Source: Gp1-AA133 sp964641665
GTDB taxonomy: Bacteria; Acidobacteriota; Terriglobia; Terriglobales; Acidobacteriaceae
Assembly (NCBI GenBank): GCA_964641665.1
Contig: CAZXKO010000077.1
Location: 26,306-90,305, forward strand
Direction of reading: 5' to 3'
DNA length: 64,000 bases
Positions 18,167 to 26,839 of this stretch are shown in pieces. A program made the position numbers and the translations under genes. The notes beneath the pieces were generated by a model, which did no database searches, was not told where the DNA came from, and saw nothing but the letters and a program-made list of their open reading frames with translations. How positions within the stretch are numbered: the stretch's first letter is position 1; each line of letters begins with the position of its first letter.

Positions 18167-18751
18167 CTACACCTGCTTCGCTTGTGACGCCGCCGGTGGC
18201 GGTGACGCCGGGCGAGGCTTCTCTTTTTTCCCGCCCTCTTCCTTCTTCGGTGCCAGGATAGCGTGCAGCGTATTGCCTTCCTGTCGCGGACGAAACTCGA
18301 CGATACTCTTGTCTTCCACGTCCTTGATCAACCGCTCCAGGATCTGGCGGCCCAGGTTCGTGCGCGTCATTTCCCGGCCCCGGAAGAAGATAGTCGCCTT
18401 TACCTTGTCGCCTTCTCCCAGAAACCGCAGCACGTGGTTCTTCTTCGTCTCGTAGTCGTGGTCGTCCACATTGATGCGGAACTTCACTTCCTTGACGACG
18501 ATTACCTTCTGATGCTTCTTCGCCTCGCGCTCGCGCTTTTCCTGCTGGTACAGGAATTTCCCATAGTCCATGATGCGGCATACAGGAGGTTGCGCGGTGG
18601 GCGAAATCTCGACCAGGTCCAGGTTTTTTTCGCGGGCCATCTTCAGCGCTTCAAACGGAGGCAGAATGCCAATCTGATTGCCCTCGTCGTCGATCACGCG
18701 GATTTCGCGTGCCCGAATGCGATCGTTGGTGCGGATAAAGCGTTTATCGAT
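18167..18751 (-). CDS. infC: Translation initiation factor IF-3, probable AUC start
   Basis: IF-3 binds the 30S subunit and proofreads the initiator tRNA and start codon. The frame from a GTG at 18697 lacks the conserved N-terminus. Reading upstream without a stop gives DKRFIRTNDRIRAREIRVID, the normal IF-3 start, preceded by an ATC codon at 18749-18751. A strong GGAGG lies at 18756-18760, four bases before that ATC, and no ATG, GTG or TTG fits. Rare AUU/AUC starts are known for infC and allow IF-3 to repress its own synthesis. The protein is then 194 residues, with an unusual Lys/Pro/Ala-rich C-terminal tail (about 165-194). Confidence 0.93.
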   Translation of the reverse strand: MDKRFIRTNDRIRAREIRVIDDEGNQIGILPPFEALKMAREKNLDLVEISPTAQPPVCRIMDYGKFLYQQEKREREAKKHQKVIVVKEVKFRINVDDHDYETKKNHVLRFLGEGDKVKATIFFRGREMTRTNLGRQILERLIKDVEDKSIVEFRPRQEGNTLHAILAPKKEEGGKKEKPRPASPPPAASQAKQV

Positions 18752-18889
18752 ACCGTCCTCCGTACACTTCCGGCAGAAAGTGAAGTCAAAAGTATAGCAG
18801 ATAGACAGGTTTATCGAACGATTCGGAATCCGCGGCAGCGCGCCTCACCGCGCTCCGAGGCCCGCGGAGTGCGAACGTAGGTCTGAGAC

Positions 18890-18987
18890 CCAAGACCTGA
18901 CACCCAAGACCCAAGACCTGACACCCAAGACCCAAGACCTGACACCCAAGACCCGACACCCAAGACCCGACACCCAAGACCCAAGAC
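18890..18987. repeat. Heptamer tandem array, 14 units (CCAAGAC / CTGACAC)
   Basis: Fourteen consecutive 7-base units alternate between CCAAGAC and CTGACAC or CCGACAC with no indel. On the minus strand they read GTCTTGG and GTGTCAG. The array lies between infC and the 3' end of the broken DUF3455 gene, whose last frame runs into it without a stop. It is the largest array of the family here. Confidence 0.9.
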
Positions 18988-19001
18988 CTGCCTCTCTCAC
19001 T

Positions 19002-19523
19002 CCCGTAGAAACGGTAAGTCGCTAAATACGGCACCGGCGCAGCGGCCCCTTGATGGGCGGCATCGCAACCCAGATTGCCGAGCTACCCCGCCCTTGGTGG
19101 CGGTGCGGGTCACATACTCCGCCGCGCTGAGCTTCCCCTCTCCGGTGTGGCTAACCACCTTCACGAGCAACCAGGGAACCGCGCCCGCCTCGGGCGCTGG
19201 CTTGGACACAGCCGTGCTTCCCTTGACCTCGCTGCCGTCCAGCAACTTCCACGTCGGACCCGCGAAATGGCTGCCCGCCGGGCTTCCCGTAGAGGTTGTC
19301 AGTTTTGCCTCAGGCCCCTGAAATTTCCATGCGGACGCACCGTTTTCTGTGACGCAAGAATATTTTTGTACTCCTTCCGCCTGAACCTCCAGCAGCCAGC
19401 GCTCTCCACTCGGAGGCTCAATCGACGCGGCCGGCGCCGACGGCGCTGGGGTTGCTGAGCATGCGCGGACACCGCCGCTCCACCCACGAGAAGGGAACAG
19501 AGAAGCAAGATGAGTCTCCGCAT
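19002..19523 (-). pseudogene. DUF3455 secreted protein, broken by two frameshifts
   Basis: Three frames together give a complete DUF3455 protein. The signal peptide MRRLILLLCSLLVGGAAVSAHAQ starts at 19523. After a one-base loss near 19455 the body continues as ATPAPSAPAAS...PPSGERWLLEVQAEGVQ, with the family motifs FAGPTWKLLDGSEV and PWLLVKVVSHTGEG. A one-base gain near 19068 separates TATKGGVARQSG from the conserved end CDAAHQG...VPYLATYRFYG. The frame then has no stop until it has crossed the heptamer array. Either the gene is decaying or the assembly carries indel errors. DUF3455 function is unknown. Confidence 0.75.
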
Positions 19524-19685
19524 TCCGCGTGCTCCAAATTTCTTGGCCCCTAGGCGAGTCCGAGATTTGGCCCGACCCATTCTCTACATTTTGGGGGCGC
19601 ACGTTTGTGGTGCGGAGTACCGAGGGGCCAAAGACCTCCCCAAGCGCGGGCAAACGCTTACCCACGTCTCCCCGAGTGATCTCCT

Positions 19686-19928
19686 TCACCGTGGGCAGTC
19701 AGCGTGTTCTTCTAAAGACTCCAGGTGCGCGATGACTTCAGCAGGCATCCCCAGTTCGGCGAAGAGTGCTTTGTGCAACTCTCGTTCGTCTGTCCGCGTT
19801 CGGAGCCAATCGCGGTTTCTCCAGTTGCGCCTTTGTATCTCCCGAAATAGAAATTGACAGATACTCACACGAGCATCTCGCGCGAAGATCTGATGTAGCG
19901 CATCGGTGTAGAACTGCGCCGTTAACAT
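19686..19928 (-). CDS. Small hypothetical protein
   Basis: Eighty residues from an ATG with AAGGA just before it. Composition is protein-like, with a helical, charged C-terminal half (DERELHKALFAELGMPAEVIAHLESLEEH). No family is recognised. A second minus frame, 19738-20022, overlaps it and reads sensibly in its first 40 residues, so this could be two parts of one frameshifted gene. Confidence 0.4.
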   Translation of the reverse strand: MLTAQFYTDALHQIFARDARVSICQFLFREIQRRNWRNRDWLRTRTDERELHKALFAELGMPAEVIAHLESLEEHADCPR

Positions 19929-20131
19929 ATCCTTTCGACTCTGCGCTCCCCTCAAAATCGACTTCGAAAAGGTTGCAGGCTTTGCGATCCCTCGAAATAT
20001 GGAGATTCATATGGCGCGGCAACCTTCCTACAACAACTGGGATGTGGATTTCTCAAGGAACCCGTCTAAGTGCTGATATCTCGGGCCTTTGGTTTGGAGG
20101 CCGATTTGCACTCACCGCGGTCGGAGTCACC

Positions 20132-20452
20132 ATGCCCCAGGAGCTTTCGGTTTCGTATCAGGCGGTCAAGACCAAGGTCCATCGGCTTATGGATGCCGCA
20201 GTGGAGGGTACCAAGGTGGAGAGCGATATTCACACCTGCATCCGCCGCTGGTGGTGTCTGGTTCAGCCCGCTGACCGTGCCGTTGCCCGCCGCTATTTGT
20301 TGGAAGTATTGGAGAAGTCGAACGCGACCTTGAAAGCGATCAGTGCGGAACTGTCAGAACTGGAAGGGTTTACGTCTCATGATCGCGCTTCTGAGACTCT
20401 GACCGACGCTCGCATTCAATCCAACTCCACGGCTGCAAGCAGCCCGATCTAG
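20132..20452 (+). CDS. Hypothetical helical protein
   Basis: A 106-residue protein starting MPQELSVSYQAVKTKVHRLM, with CGGAG five bases before the ATG. The middle (VESDIHTCIRRWWCLVQPADRAVARRYLLEVLEKS) is predicted alpha-helical and the C-terminal 25 residues are polar. No signal peptide, membrane segment or known motif. It is convergent with the gene at 20493-20942, 40 bases away. The open frame extends upstream to 19766, but that part has an odd composition and I left it out. Confidence 0.55.
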   Translation: MPQELSVSYQAVKTKVHRLMDAAVEGTKVESDIHTCIRRWWCLVQPADRAVARRYLLEVLEKSNATLKAISAELSELEGFTSHDRASETLTDARIQSNSTAASSPI

Positions 20453-20492
20453 CCCACTGTCTTGCCCGCAGGACGTTGATCTCGAGACTCCT

Positions 20493-20942
20493 TCATCCCC
20501 TGAGGTTGGCTCCCCGACCGGTGTGGTGTACTGCCCGCCACATCGTGACTTCGGCTTCCAGAGTTGAACACTCCGCCAAGTCTCCCCGGATCGCATCCAA
20601 CGCTTCCCATGCCCGTCGCGTCTCCGGTCCCAGGAAACGCACCAACCCCTCTTCTCCGGCTTCCTTCCATTCGCTGAGTTCCTGCACCGCCTCGACAAAG
20701 CTGCACACCCAATCTCGCACTTCAATCTCGCCGCAGCACAGCATTTCTTCCAGCCCGTCAAAGGCAAGTTGGACGCGATGACTCTTCCCCTGTGCCATTT
20801 CTTTCGCGACGAAGCGCGCGAAGTCGTGTTCGTCGCAGATGGGTTCGCGGGACCTTGGGCACCAGGCCGAGGACACGACCTGGCGCTTTTTCATTTCAGG
20901 AAACGTTTGCTCTAAATATGACATGGCCTGCTTCAGGTTCAT
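20493..20942 (-). CDS. Hypothetical acidic protein (DUF7674-like?)
   Basis: A 149-residue cytosolic protein, MNLKQAMSYLEQTFPEM at the start, then an acidic helical body with AFDGLEEMLCCGEIEVRDWV and EGLVRFLGPETRRAWEALDAI. The FLGPETRRAWEALD segment recalls small proteins of the DUF7674/immunity-like type, but I cannot confirm that by eye. It is divergent from the zinc-finger gene at 21156. Confidence 0.5.
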   Translation of the reverse strand: MNLKQAMSYLEQTFPEMKKRQVVSSAWCPRSREPICDEHDFARFVAKEMAQGKSHRVQLAFDGLEEMLCCGEIEVRDWVCSFVEAVQELSEWKEAGEEGLVRFLGPETRRAWEALDAIRGDLAECSTLEAEVTMWRAVHHTGRGANLRG

Positions 20943-21155
20943 ATGGTCAGTCCGGTCGACGAGATTTTGTTCCCAGTAGCGTAGTCCTGCAGCTGGCCGG
21001 CAGGAATGGCTCCAAGGGGCCACCCCGACTCTCCTGGCCGCCGGTCACAAAACGAGGTGACTCTAATCACCGCTTCCCGAAGGGTCCTGCACTACAGTAT
21101 TCCCAAGTCCTCCCTGTTCGTACCTGCTCCGTTATCCCAGGCGTCTCCCGTTTGT

Positions 21156-21518
21156 ATGGCCAAGATCGTTCAAGAAATATCCTGCCCTCGCTGCATGGAC
21201 TCGATGGTCCTCGCAAAGGGCAGTCCTCTGGCCCGGATCGCCTGCGCGAATTGCCGTCAGGCGGTCGTCGATCCCCACGGAAAAACCAAGAGCCGCAACG
21301 GCGCGCAACTGAAGTGTGCGCTCGCTGCACTCTCGGAAGCGCAGCCGAAGGACTTGCCTGATCTCAAAGTCGTTGTCCGGATGGCCAAAAGGTTCCGCTG
21401 CCCCGATTGCGGTCGCGAGTGCTCTACTGCCGGTGCTCTTGGTTCCCACCGTCAGACCCACGATGTTATCGTCGACTGGCCGCAAAAAGTGCAGGGCAAG
21501 GCCCGTAAGCGCTCATAG
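21156..21518 (+). CDS. Zinc-finger protein with zinc ribbon and C2H2 finger
   Basis: A 120-residue soluble protein. An N-terminal treble of cysteines (CPRCMD at about 10-15 and CANC about 15 residues on) looks like a zinc ribbon. The C-terminal part has CPDCGRECSTAGALGSHRQTH, which fits the classical C2H2 spacing C-x2-C-x12-H-x3-H. C2H2 fingers are rare in bacteria (Ros/MucR proteins use other spacings). The tail is basic (KVQGKARKRS). DNA binding is a reasonable guess, but no target is visible. The frame extends upstream to 21006; the ATG at 21156 (MAKIVQEISCPRC) is preferred. Confidence 0.65.
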   Translation: MAKIVQEISCPRCMDSMVLAKGSPLARIACANCRQAVVDPHGKTKSRNGAQLKCALAALSEAQPKDLPDLKVVVRMAKRFRCPDCGRECSTAGALGSHRQTHDVIVDWPQKVQGKARKRS

Positions 21519-21585
21519 GCCGGCCGGCGAGTCCGTCCCCGGACTTCCCAAAAATTGAGACTCATTCATCTAGCGGAGGTGCCGA

Positions 21586-22527
21586 TCACACTGCATCTTC
21601 CACCACGACTGCGGCTACGGGCTTCTCCGCGCGCGTCGTTGTGATGAGCGCTACGCTGATCAGAACGAACAGCGTTCCTAGAATCGTCCGCAGGCCAAGC
21701 GCTTCACCGCCGAAGAGATATCCCACCAGCACGGCGACCACCGGATTCACATAGGCGTAAGTCCCCACCTTGGTGGGCGATTCATGGTGAATCAGCCACA
21801 CGTAGGCGGTAAAGGCGACGATGGAACCCGCGATAATCAGGTAAAGCAACGAGAGCCACGCTCCGCGGGAAACGGTCGCAGGACGAAAAGTACGAAACTC
21901 TCCCAAGGCGGCCGCTGTGAGCGCCAGTAAAAATCCTCCCGTCAGCATCTGCGCTCCCGAACTCATGACCTTAGATGACGGCAGCGGCAGCTTACGCGTA
22001 AGCACGGATGATGCCGACCAACTGATCGAAGCGATGAGGAGCGCGACCGCGCCCGTCCTGTCGATGGGCGCTCCGCCGAGGCCCAGAGACTGGCTCATCA
22101 GCACGGCAACTCCCCCCATTCCGATCAAGAGCGCCAAGGCCAGGCGACCTGTCAGCCTCTGCGTTCGCAGCACAATGATTTCCGACAGCGCCATGAACGC
22201 GGGGATCGTAGCCATCATGACCGCGGCAATGCCCGAAGGCACGCGCTGCTCGGCCCAGAACAGCAATCCGTAATCGAGCACGAAGATCAATACCGCGAGT
22301 AAGAATGCCGACCCCCATTGGCGGGCGCTCGGGGAAGGCTCACCCCGCGCCATCATCCAGCCACAAAGCGCGAGTCCCGCGACAGAGAAGCGCATTGAGG
22401 CAAGCAGGAACGGTGGGACTTCCCGTACGCCCACCCGAATGGCGAGAAAGGTCGATCCCCACACAAAGTAGATGATCGCGAAGGCCAACAGAGTCTTCCA
22501 GGTTGGGCGATGGGTCGCGGCGTCCAT
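21586..22527 (-). CDS. EamA/DMT-family membrane transporter
   Basis: A 313-residue integral membrane protein with ten predicted segments and the two EamA repeats. The first repeat has the family signature FAIIYFVWGSTFLAIRVG and the second closes with YVNPVVAVLVGYLFGGEAL. This is the YedA/RhaT-like drug/metabolite exporter superfamily, usually amino-acid or metabolite efflux. The substrate is unknown. I chose the ATG at 22527 (MDAATHRPTWKTLL) over the one at 22554. Confidence 0.88.
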   Translation of the reverse strand: MDAATHRPTWKTLLAFAIIYFVWGSTFLAIRVGVREVPPFLLASMRFSVAGLALCGWMMARGEPSPSARQWGSAFLLAVLIFVLDYGLLFWAEQRVPSGIAAVMMATIPAFMALSEIIVLRTQRLTGRLALALLIGMGGVAVLMSQSLGLGGAPIDRTGAVALLIASISWSASSVLTRKLPLPSSKVMSSGAQMLTGGFLLALTAAALGEFRTFRPATVSRGAWLSLLYLIIAGSIVAFTAYVWLIHHESPTKVGTYAYVNPVVAVLVGYLFGGEALGLRTILGTLFVLISVALITTTRAEKPVAAVVVEDAV

Positions 22528-22805
22528 AGGGGATCTCTGAGAACACTCTACCAACTCCGTCCCCGGATCGCTCGCGGCGCTGACTGCGGAGTGTCCGCTA
22601 TGTGCACCTTGCGCCGGGTGGTGAGTCCCTCCGAGCCTGCACGCAGTCGGAGCAAGCCCGCGCGAAGGTTCTCTCCCGCCGCCAGATCACCAAAGGCCAA
22701 CATCACCAGGGCTAGTCCTTACGCCACTGTTCCTGCTCGACCAGGCTCGCTACACTCGACCATCCCCCACCTCGACCGCGACGCGACAGGAGGACCAACT
22801 CGTCA

Positions 22806-23438
22806 ATGGGCCTGCAATGGTTCAGCCAGCACGGCAACATCTTTACTCTGATGGTGGCCTACGTCCCCCTGATCGCGACGGTTGTGACCACCATTCTCAG
22901 CTTGGTGCTGGCGCGCGCGACCCTGCGTTACGTCGAGTCCAGCGACAAGAGCCTCGCCCTGGCCCGTGAGGAGTTCGACCGCGAGTGGTCTCCCGAACTG
23001 CACATCAAACTCGACCAGGTCACGGGCCGCAACGCAAGAATCGTGGTGACGAATCTGGGCAGAATCTCCGTCCTCCTGCAAACCGTGCAATTGCGCAAGC
23101 TGACGATGGGCGTACCCTCGTTGCGCTATTTGCTGAATGAGCCCCTTATGGGTGGCAATACCTGGACGGACGAACTCGGCAAGCGCTTCTTCGCCAGCAC
23201 GGGCGACGATTTCGAAGGCGCGTTAGCAGCTTCGGTTACCTTCTATGCCTCAGGCCGTCTGTTCCGCACCGATTGGTTTCGTTTCCAAGTGCACGTTCGC
23301 CGCGGCGAACTCCTCCGTCTCGACCCTGTGAATATTGCGGCCCGTCGCGTGCGCGTCCTCATACCCCGCAACGGCACTGAACCGATCAGGCACGATCTGG
23401 TGCGGGACGTTGTTCGAGCCAGGACTCCTCAGGATTAA
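22806..23438 (+). CDS. Single-pass membrane protein of unknown function
   Basis: A 210-residue protein. An AGGAGG lies about 12 bases before the ATG. One membrane segment (FTLMVAYVPLIATVVTTILSL) is followed by a charged linker (RYVESSDKSLALAREEFDRE) and a beta-rich domain to the end. No catalytic motif is seen. The layout (anchor, short coiled linker, soluble domain) is common in bacterial proteins of unknown function. Confidence 0.65.
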   Translation: MGLQWFSQHGNIFTLMVAYVPLIATVVTTILSLVLARATLRYVESSDKSLALAREEFDREWSPELHIKLDQVTGRNARIVVTNLGRISVLLQTVQLRKLTMGVPSLRYLLNEPLMGGNTWTDELGKRFFASTGDDFEGALAASVTFYASGRLFRTDWFRFQVHVRRGELLRLDPVNIAARRVRVLIPRNGTEPIRHDLVRDVVRARTPQD

Positions 23439-23640
23439 CTCATTCAAATGGTGGTGCGGCCACTCCGGTTTGTCGTGCCCTCGCAGTCTTCAGCCCGAAA
23501 AAAATGCGCTTCGATGAGGGAACGGACCCGCGTTTTTCGCATGTCTAGGTAACGAGGGAAGGCCGACCACTGGGGCAAGACCGCGAGGGGCGGTTTGCCC
23601 CGCTGGTCTGGTCCCGCCTCTAACCGGTAACCAGTTGTTC

Positions 23641-24822
23641 CTAGTGGTTCTCCCCGTCCCACGCCGGATCTTTGTCTCGGATCGTCTGCAGAATCGGTTC
23701 GAGGAAGCGTGCGTACTTTTCCACAACCGCGTCGTCGTCCGATGCGATCGCGTTCTTCACCGCTTGTATGGTTGCTGGCGTCACAATCTCCAGCCGTCCC
23801 ACAAACACACGAACTGTCTCCCCAGGCAGCGGGTCGATATTCAGGGGCAGCACATGATTGAGGAATCCGCTGGGCACGATGTAAATTAGCCGGCTGCCTT
23901 CCTCAAACCACGAATGACGCCACGTTTCCACCATAGCGTGCGCCTCGTCCGGATACAGCCCCCGACTTACAAGGATTCCTTCCAAATCCCCGCACAGCGT
24001 GTCCACCGTGCCATCTAGGACCGGAGGCTCGAGCGATGCCTGGTCTGCCACCGCGCCGGCAATGCGATACCCCACGCTCTCCCCACGGCGCTCGAACAGA
24101 ATGACGGTCGGAATCTCCTCCTCTCCCAGATTCCGGACTTCCAACTTACCTGCGGAATCCAGCTTCGCCGAGATCGGTAGCCGCATCGCCGAAGCTCCCC
24201 GATAGAACAGAAATTTCTCCTGTTGTTCTCCCTTCGAGGTCTGCACCCTCAGCGGAGACGCCGCCGTGTCCCGAGCGGCGTAGTAGTGGCTGTCCTGCAG
24301 CTCCCGAGGGAACTCGCCCACTTCGCTGGGAGTGACATGAACTCCACTCCACCGAATGCTTCCGTCCGTCGGAAGCTGGCTCAACTCCGCATTCTTTATT
24401 TTTCCTGTGGGGAGAACGCGGCTCGCTCGCGGGTACCACTCCGTAATCAGCCCCTTCGAAAACGCGACCTTCACCGATACCGTCATGTCGCGAGGCGAAT
24501 AGAAATACAGCACAGGCGTCTCCATCCGCACCGTACCGCGGAGGCCTTGCTTGAACTCGGGATCGCGCAAGTGCTCCACAAAGCCGGGCAGATCGCTCGA
24601 CCCCTGCCATGGTGTCCACTCAACCGCTTCTCCATCGCTTCCAGCCACGGCCGTGAGCGTGCCCCATTCGTGTACCGTCAGCTCCGGCGCAGACGCCCTT
24701 CCACTCGTCAGCCCGAGAACGCCGCCCAGCAAGCACAAGGCCAGCAACGCGCAGGCAAAGCGTCGTAAGCCGGACCGTCCAACCCAGCGCCTCAGCGCCA
24801 CCTTTTTCAATTGCGGGTTCAT
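23641..24822 (-). CDS. Exported protein of unknown function (HEWGT-type)
   Basis: A 393-residue protein. The N-terminus is basic with a hydrophobic segment (FACALLALCLLGGVLGL), so it is exported or anchored. The mature part opens with LTVHEWGTLTAVAGSDGEAVEW, a pattern found in a family spread through Acidobacteria and Planctomycetes, and has METPVLYFYSPRD and a helical C-terminal region. No enzyme motif is identified. The ATG overlaps the TGA of the upstream gene (ATGA at 24819-24822), so the two are translationally coupled. Confidence 0.75.
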   Translation of the reverse strand: MNPQLKKVALRRWVGRSGLRRFACALLALCLLGGVLGLTSGRASAPELTVHEWGTLTAVAGSDGEAVEWTPWQGSSDLPGFVEHLRDPEFKQGLRGTVRMETPVLYFYSPRDMTVSVKVAFSKGLITEWYPRASRVLPTGKIKNAELSQLPTDGSIRWSGVHVTPSEVGEFPRELQDSHYYAARDTAASPLRVQTSKGEQQEKFLFYRGASAMRLPISAKLDSAGKLEVRNLGEEEIPTVILFERRGESVGYRIAGAVADQASLEPPVLDGTVDTLCGDLEGILVSRGLYPDEAHAMVETWRHSWFEEGSRLIYIVPSGFLNHVLPLNIDPLPGETVRVFVGRLEIVTPATIQAVKNAIASDDDAVVEKYARFLEPILQTIRDKDPAWDGENH

Positions 24823-25496
24823 CGGACAACGTGTTTCGAGGTAGGCAGCGCCAGCATTTCGGAAACGGTTTGATGATGGAACCGCGCCGCCAGATTCTGC
24901 GAAAGCAGTGAATCCTCCTTCGCCCCAGCGATTGCCTTCTGTACGTGTTCCCGATACGCGCTCTCCGGCCCGTTGAGGGTCACCAGCGCCGCGGCAAATT
25001 CCATCTCCGGATCTTCGCCACGCAACTGAATGGCGCGTCGAATCCAGGCGTACCCGTCGAGCCCGGTTGCGGGATTGGGTTCGTGTTTTCCTGGCCATTG
25101 CTGGTACGCCTCGGCGAGGTAGCCCGCATCGAACCAGGTTAGAGCGTCAGCATGGCCTGCGATCTCTGCACGGTCCGCACGCGTGCGAAGCTTGAGCAAC
25201 AGCTCTTTCCCTGCCGTGGGATCGTGACGGGCGTAGATCGTCGCGCGCCGCAGGGTTTCCATGTGCACCAGTACGGACGGATTCGAATCGAGGATGGCCA
25301 GGGTATCCCAGCTCAGATTCTTCACGTCGTAGCCACCGGTGCCGCTCGAGTTCCAGTCGATGGGAGGCAGAGACTTCGCCTGCCCGATCTCAATCGCATG
25401 ACAGATCAGGGGAGGCCCCGCCAACGCATTGGTTGCGAACCCAAACAGAACGCCAACAACAGCAAACAGAAAACGTGGAATCACCATGGATCTCAT
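24819..25496 (-). CDS. Exported protein of unknown function, coupled to the next gene
   Basis: A 225-residue protein with signal peptide MRSMVIPRFLFAVVGVLFGFATNALA and a soluble alpha-helical domain (TPR-like in composition, for example YAWIRRAIQLRGEDPEMEFAAAL). The ATG has GAGGAG seven bases upstream. Its stop overlaps the start of the HEWGT-type gene. The pair probably makes one envelope unit. Confidence 0.7.
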   Translation of the reverse strand: MRSMVIPRFLFAVVGVLFGFATNALAGPPLICHAIEIGQAKSLPPIDWNSSGTGGYDVKNLSWDTLAILDSNPSVLVHMETLRRATIYARHDPTAGKELLLKLRTRADRAEIAGHADALTWFDAGYLAEAYQQWPGKHEPNPATGLDGYAWIRRAIQLRGEDPEMEFAAALVTLNGPESAYREHVQKAIAGAKEDSLLSQNLAARFHHQTVSEMLALPTSKHVVR

Positions 25497-25756
25497 CTCG
25501 AAACTCCTCGTTGCACGAATTTCACTCCACGCGCACCAAGACGCCCCGAGATGCCCAACCGTTAACCGCTCAGATTAATCTGGAACGACGTACAGCCTGA
25601 GGTTATGAGGCAAGAGGAAGTGCGGAGCCCGCGTGGGGCGAGGAAGAAGATAGTGCTAGAAGTTACGCAGAGCAAGCTGACGTAGGAAGATCGACGCCCG
25701 GGGACTCTTGCCTTAAGAGGACAAGGCTTTGGCTTTGAAACCTTGAAACCTGAGCT

Positions 25757-26839
25757 TTACTTCCCCGCCCACTCCCGCTCCCAGTGCCGCCAAACCGCGA
25801 TGTCGTCGAACCCGAGTTCGTTCCACCAACGGTCGAGCATGCCACGATCAAGGCGCAGAATTCCTTCCCGCGTCACGCCAGCTGGCGGGGGAACGAGCGC
25901 CCCTAGGCGATCGAACACCCGGGCCCGCTGCGACTCGTCGGTGCGTGCCAGCAGATGCCACAACGTCAGCGCATCGGTCTTGTGCGACTCGGCCAGCACG
26001 ATGCCGAGATCATTTGCCCGTTCTTCCGCGGTGCTGTCCGTGAAATCAAATCTTGCCAAGGCCGCGCGTAGAGGCTCCGGCGCGTTCTCGAAATAGGGCG
26101 TCCCTGGCCCGATACGGGGCCGGGTCGCGCACGCGGCACCCGCGGGAATAAAGGATTCGCGCCCGTTCGACTGAAATCCCACCCAACCCCGCGAGGTGCG
26201 CAGCCGTCCCGCCCCGGAATCGTCTACGTGCAATGTGTACGCGCATCCCAAATCTACCGCCAGTGCCCACGGAGTATCGACTACAAACTTCCCGGGCGCC
26301 GCCCAAATCCAGGCATGGATCGTGCCCCGCTCGAGCACCAGCCGGCGGAAGTCAGCTCCGGTCCGCTCCATTCGCAAGCGGGTTCCGGAGTCTACTTCGA
26401 TCTCACCCGTTTCAAGCGCGGTGAGATGCGCTTGTGACCCTTCATCGGTTTCCAGTGTCTGCCCCTCGGCCAGTTGCCCGCTTTCCTGGCTCGGGCCCAT
26501 GGCCCTCGTACCAACCCGCGGAGTGCCCGCAACCCTCGTCACGTTCCACCCGGTCAAGACGCCGGGAATTGCCCTCCGCCCACGCACGATGACACCCACC
26601 GCAACAACAACGACGACTGCAGCCGCCACCGCGGCGACTCGCGGAGTCCACCCTATCCGCAGCCAAAACGCCCATCGCCGGCCCGGAGCAACCACGGGAA
26701 ACTTCGGCGTTCCGCCGTTGTGCCGATATTCGCGCAACAGCGTTTCCAGCCGCAGGATTTCCGGGTCCGGTTCGCCCGATCCATCCCACAGATAATCGTT
26801 TCCCGTTCCGCCCTGGTCCGCCTTGTTTCCCGCACTCAT
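25757..26839 (-). CDS. FecR-domain membrane protein, probable anti-sigma factor
   Basis: A 360-residue protein with a cytoplasmic N-terminus of about 65 residues, one strong membrane segment (VAAVAAAVVVVVAVGVIV) and a periplasmic FecR domain (AEGQTLETDEGSQAHLTALETGEIEV ... LVLERGTIHAWI). FecR-type proteins hold or release an ECF sigma factor in answer to a signal. Its start overlaps the stop of the ECF sigma gene by four bases (26836-26839), so the two are cotranslated, which strongly supports the pairing. No TonB receptor is next to it, so the input signal is unclear. Confidence 0.82.
   Translation of the reverse strand: MSAGNKADQGGTGNDYLWDGSGEPDPEILRLETLLREYRHNGGTPKFPVVAPGRRWAFWLRIGWTPRVAAVAAAVVVVVAVGVIVRGRRAIPGVLTGWNVTRVAGTPRVGTRAMGPSQESGQLAEGQTLETDEGSQAHLTALETGEIEVDSGTRLRMERTGADFRRLVLERGTIHAWIWAAPGKFVVDTPWALAVDLGCAYTLHVDDSGAGRLRTSRGWVGFQSNGRESFIPAGAACATRPRIGPGTPYFENAPEPLRAALARFDFTDSTAEERANDLGIVLAESHKTDALTLWHLLARTDESQRARVFDRLGALVPPPAGVTREGILRLDRGMLDRWWNELGFDDIAVWRHWEREWAGK

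Noticed and set aside
18890..18987. CRISPR array
   Set aside because: The units are 7 bases with no spacers, and no cas gene is present.
19766..20131. N-terminal extension of the gene at 20132
   Set aside because: Poor composition and overlap with minus-strand coding sequence; a good ribosome site precedes the ATG at 20132.
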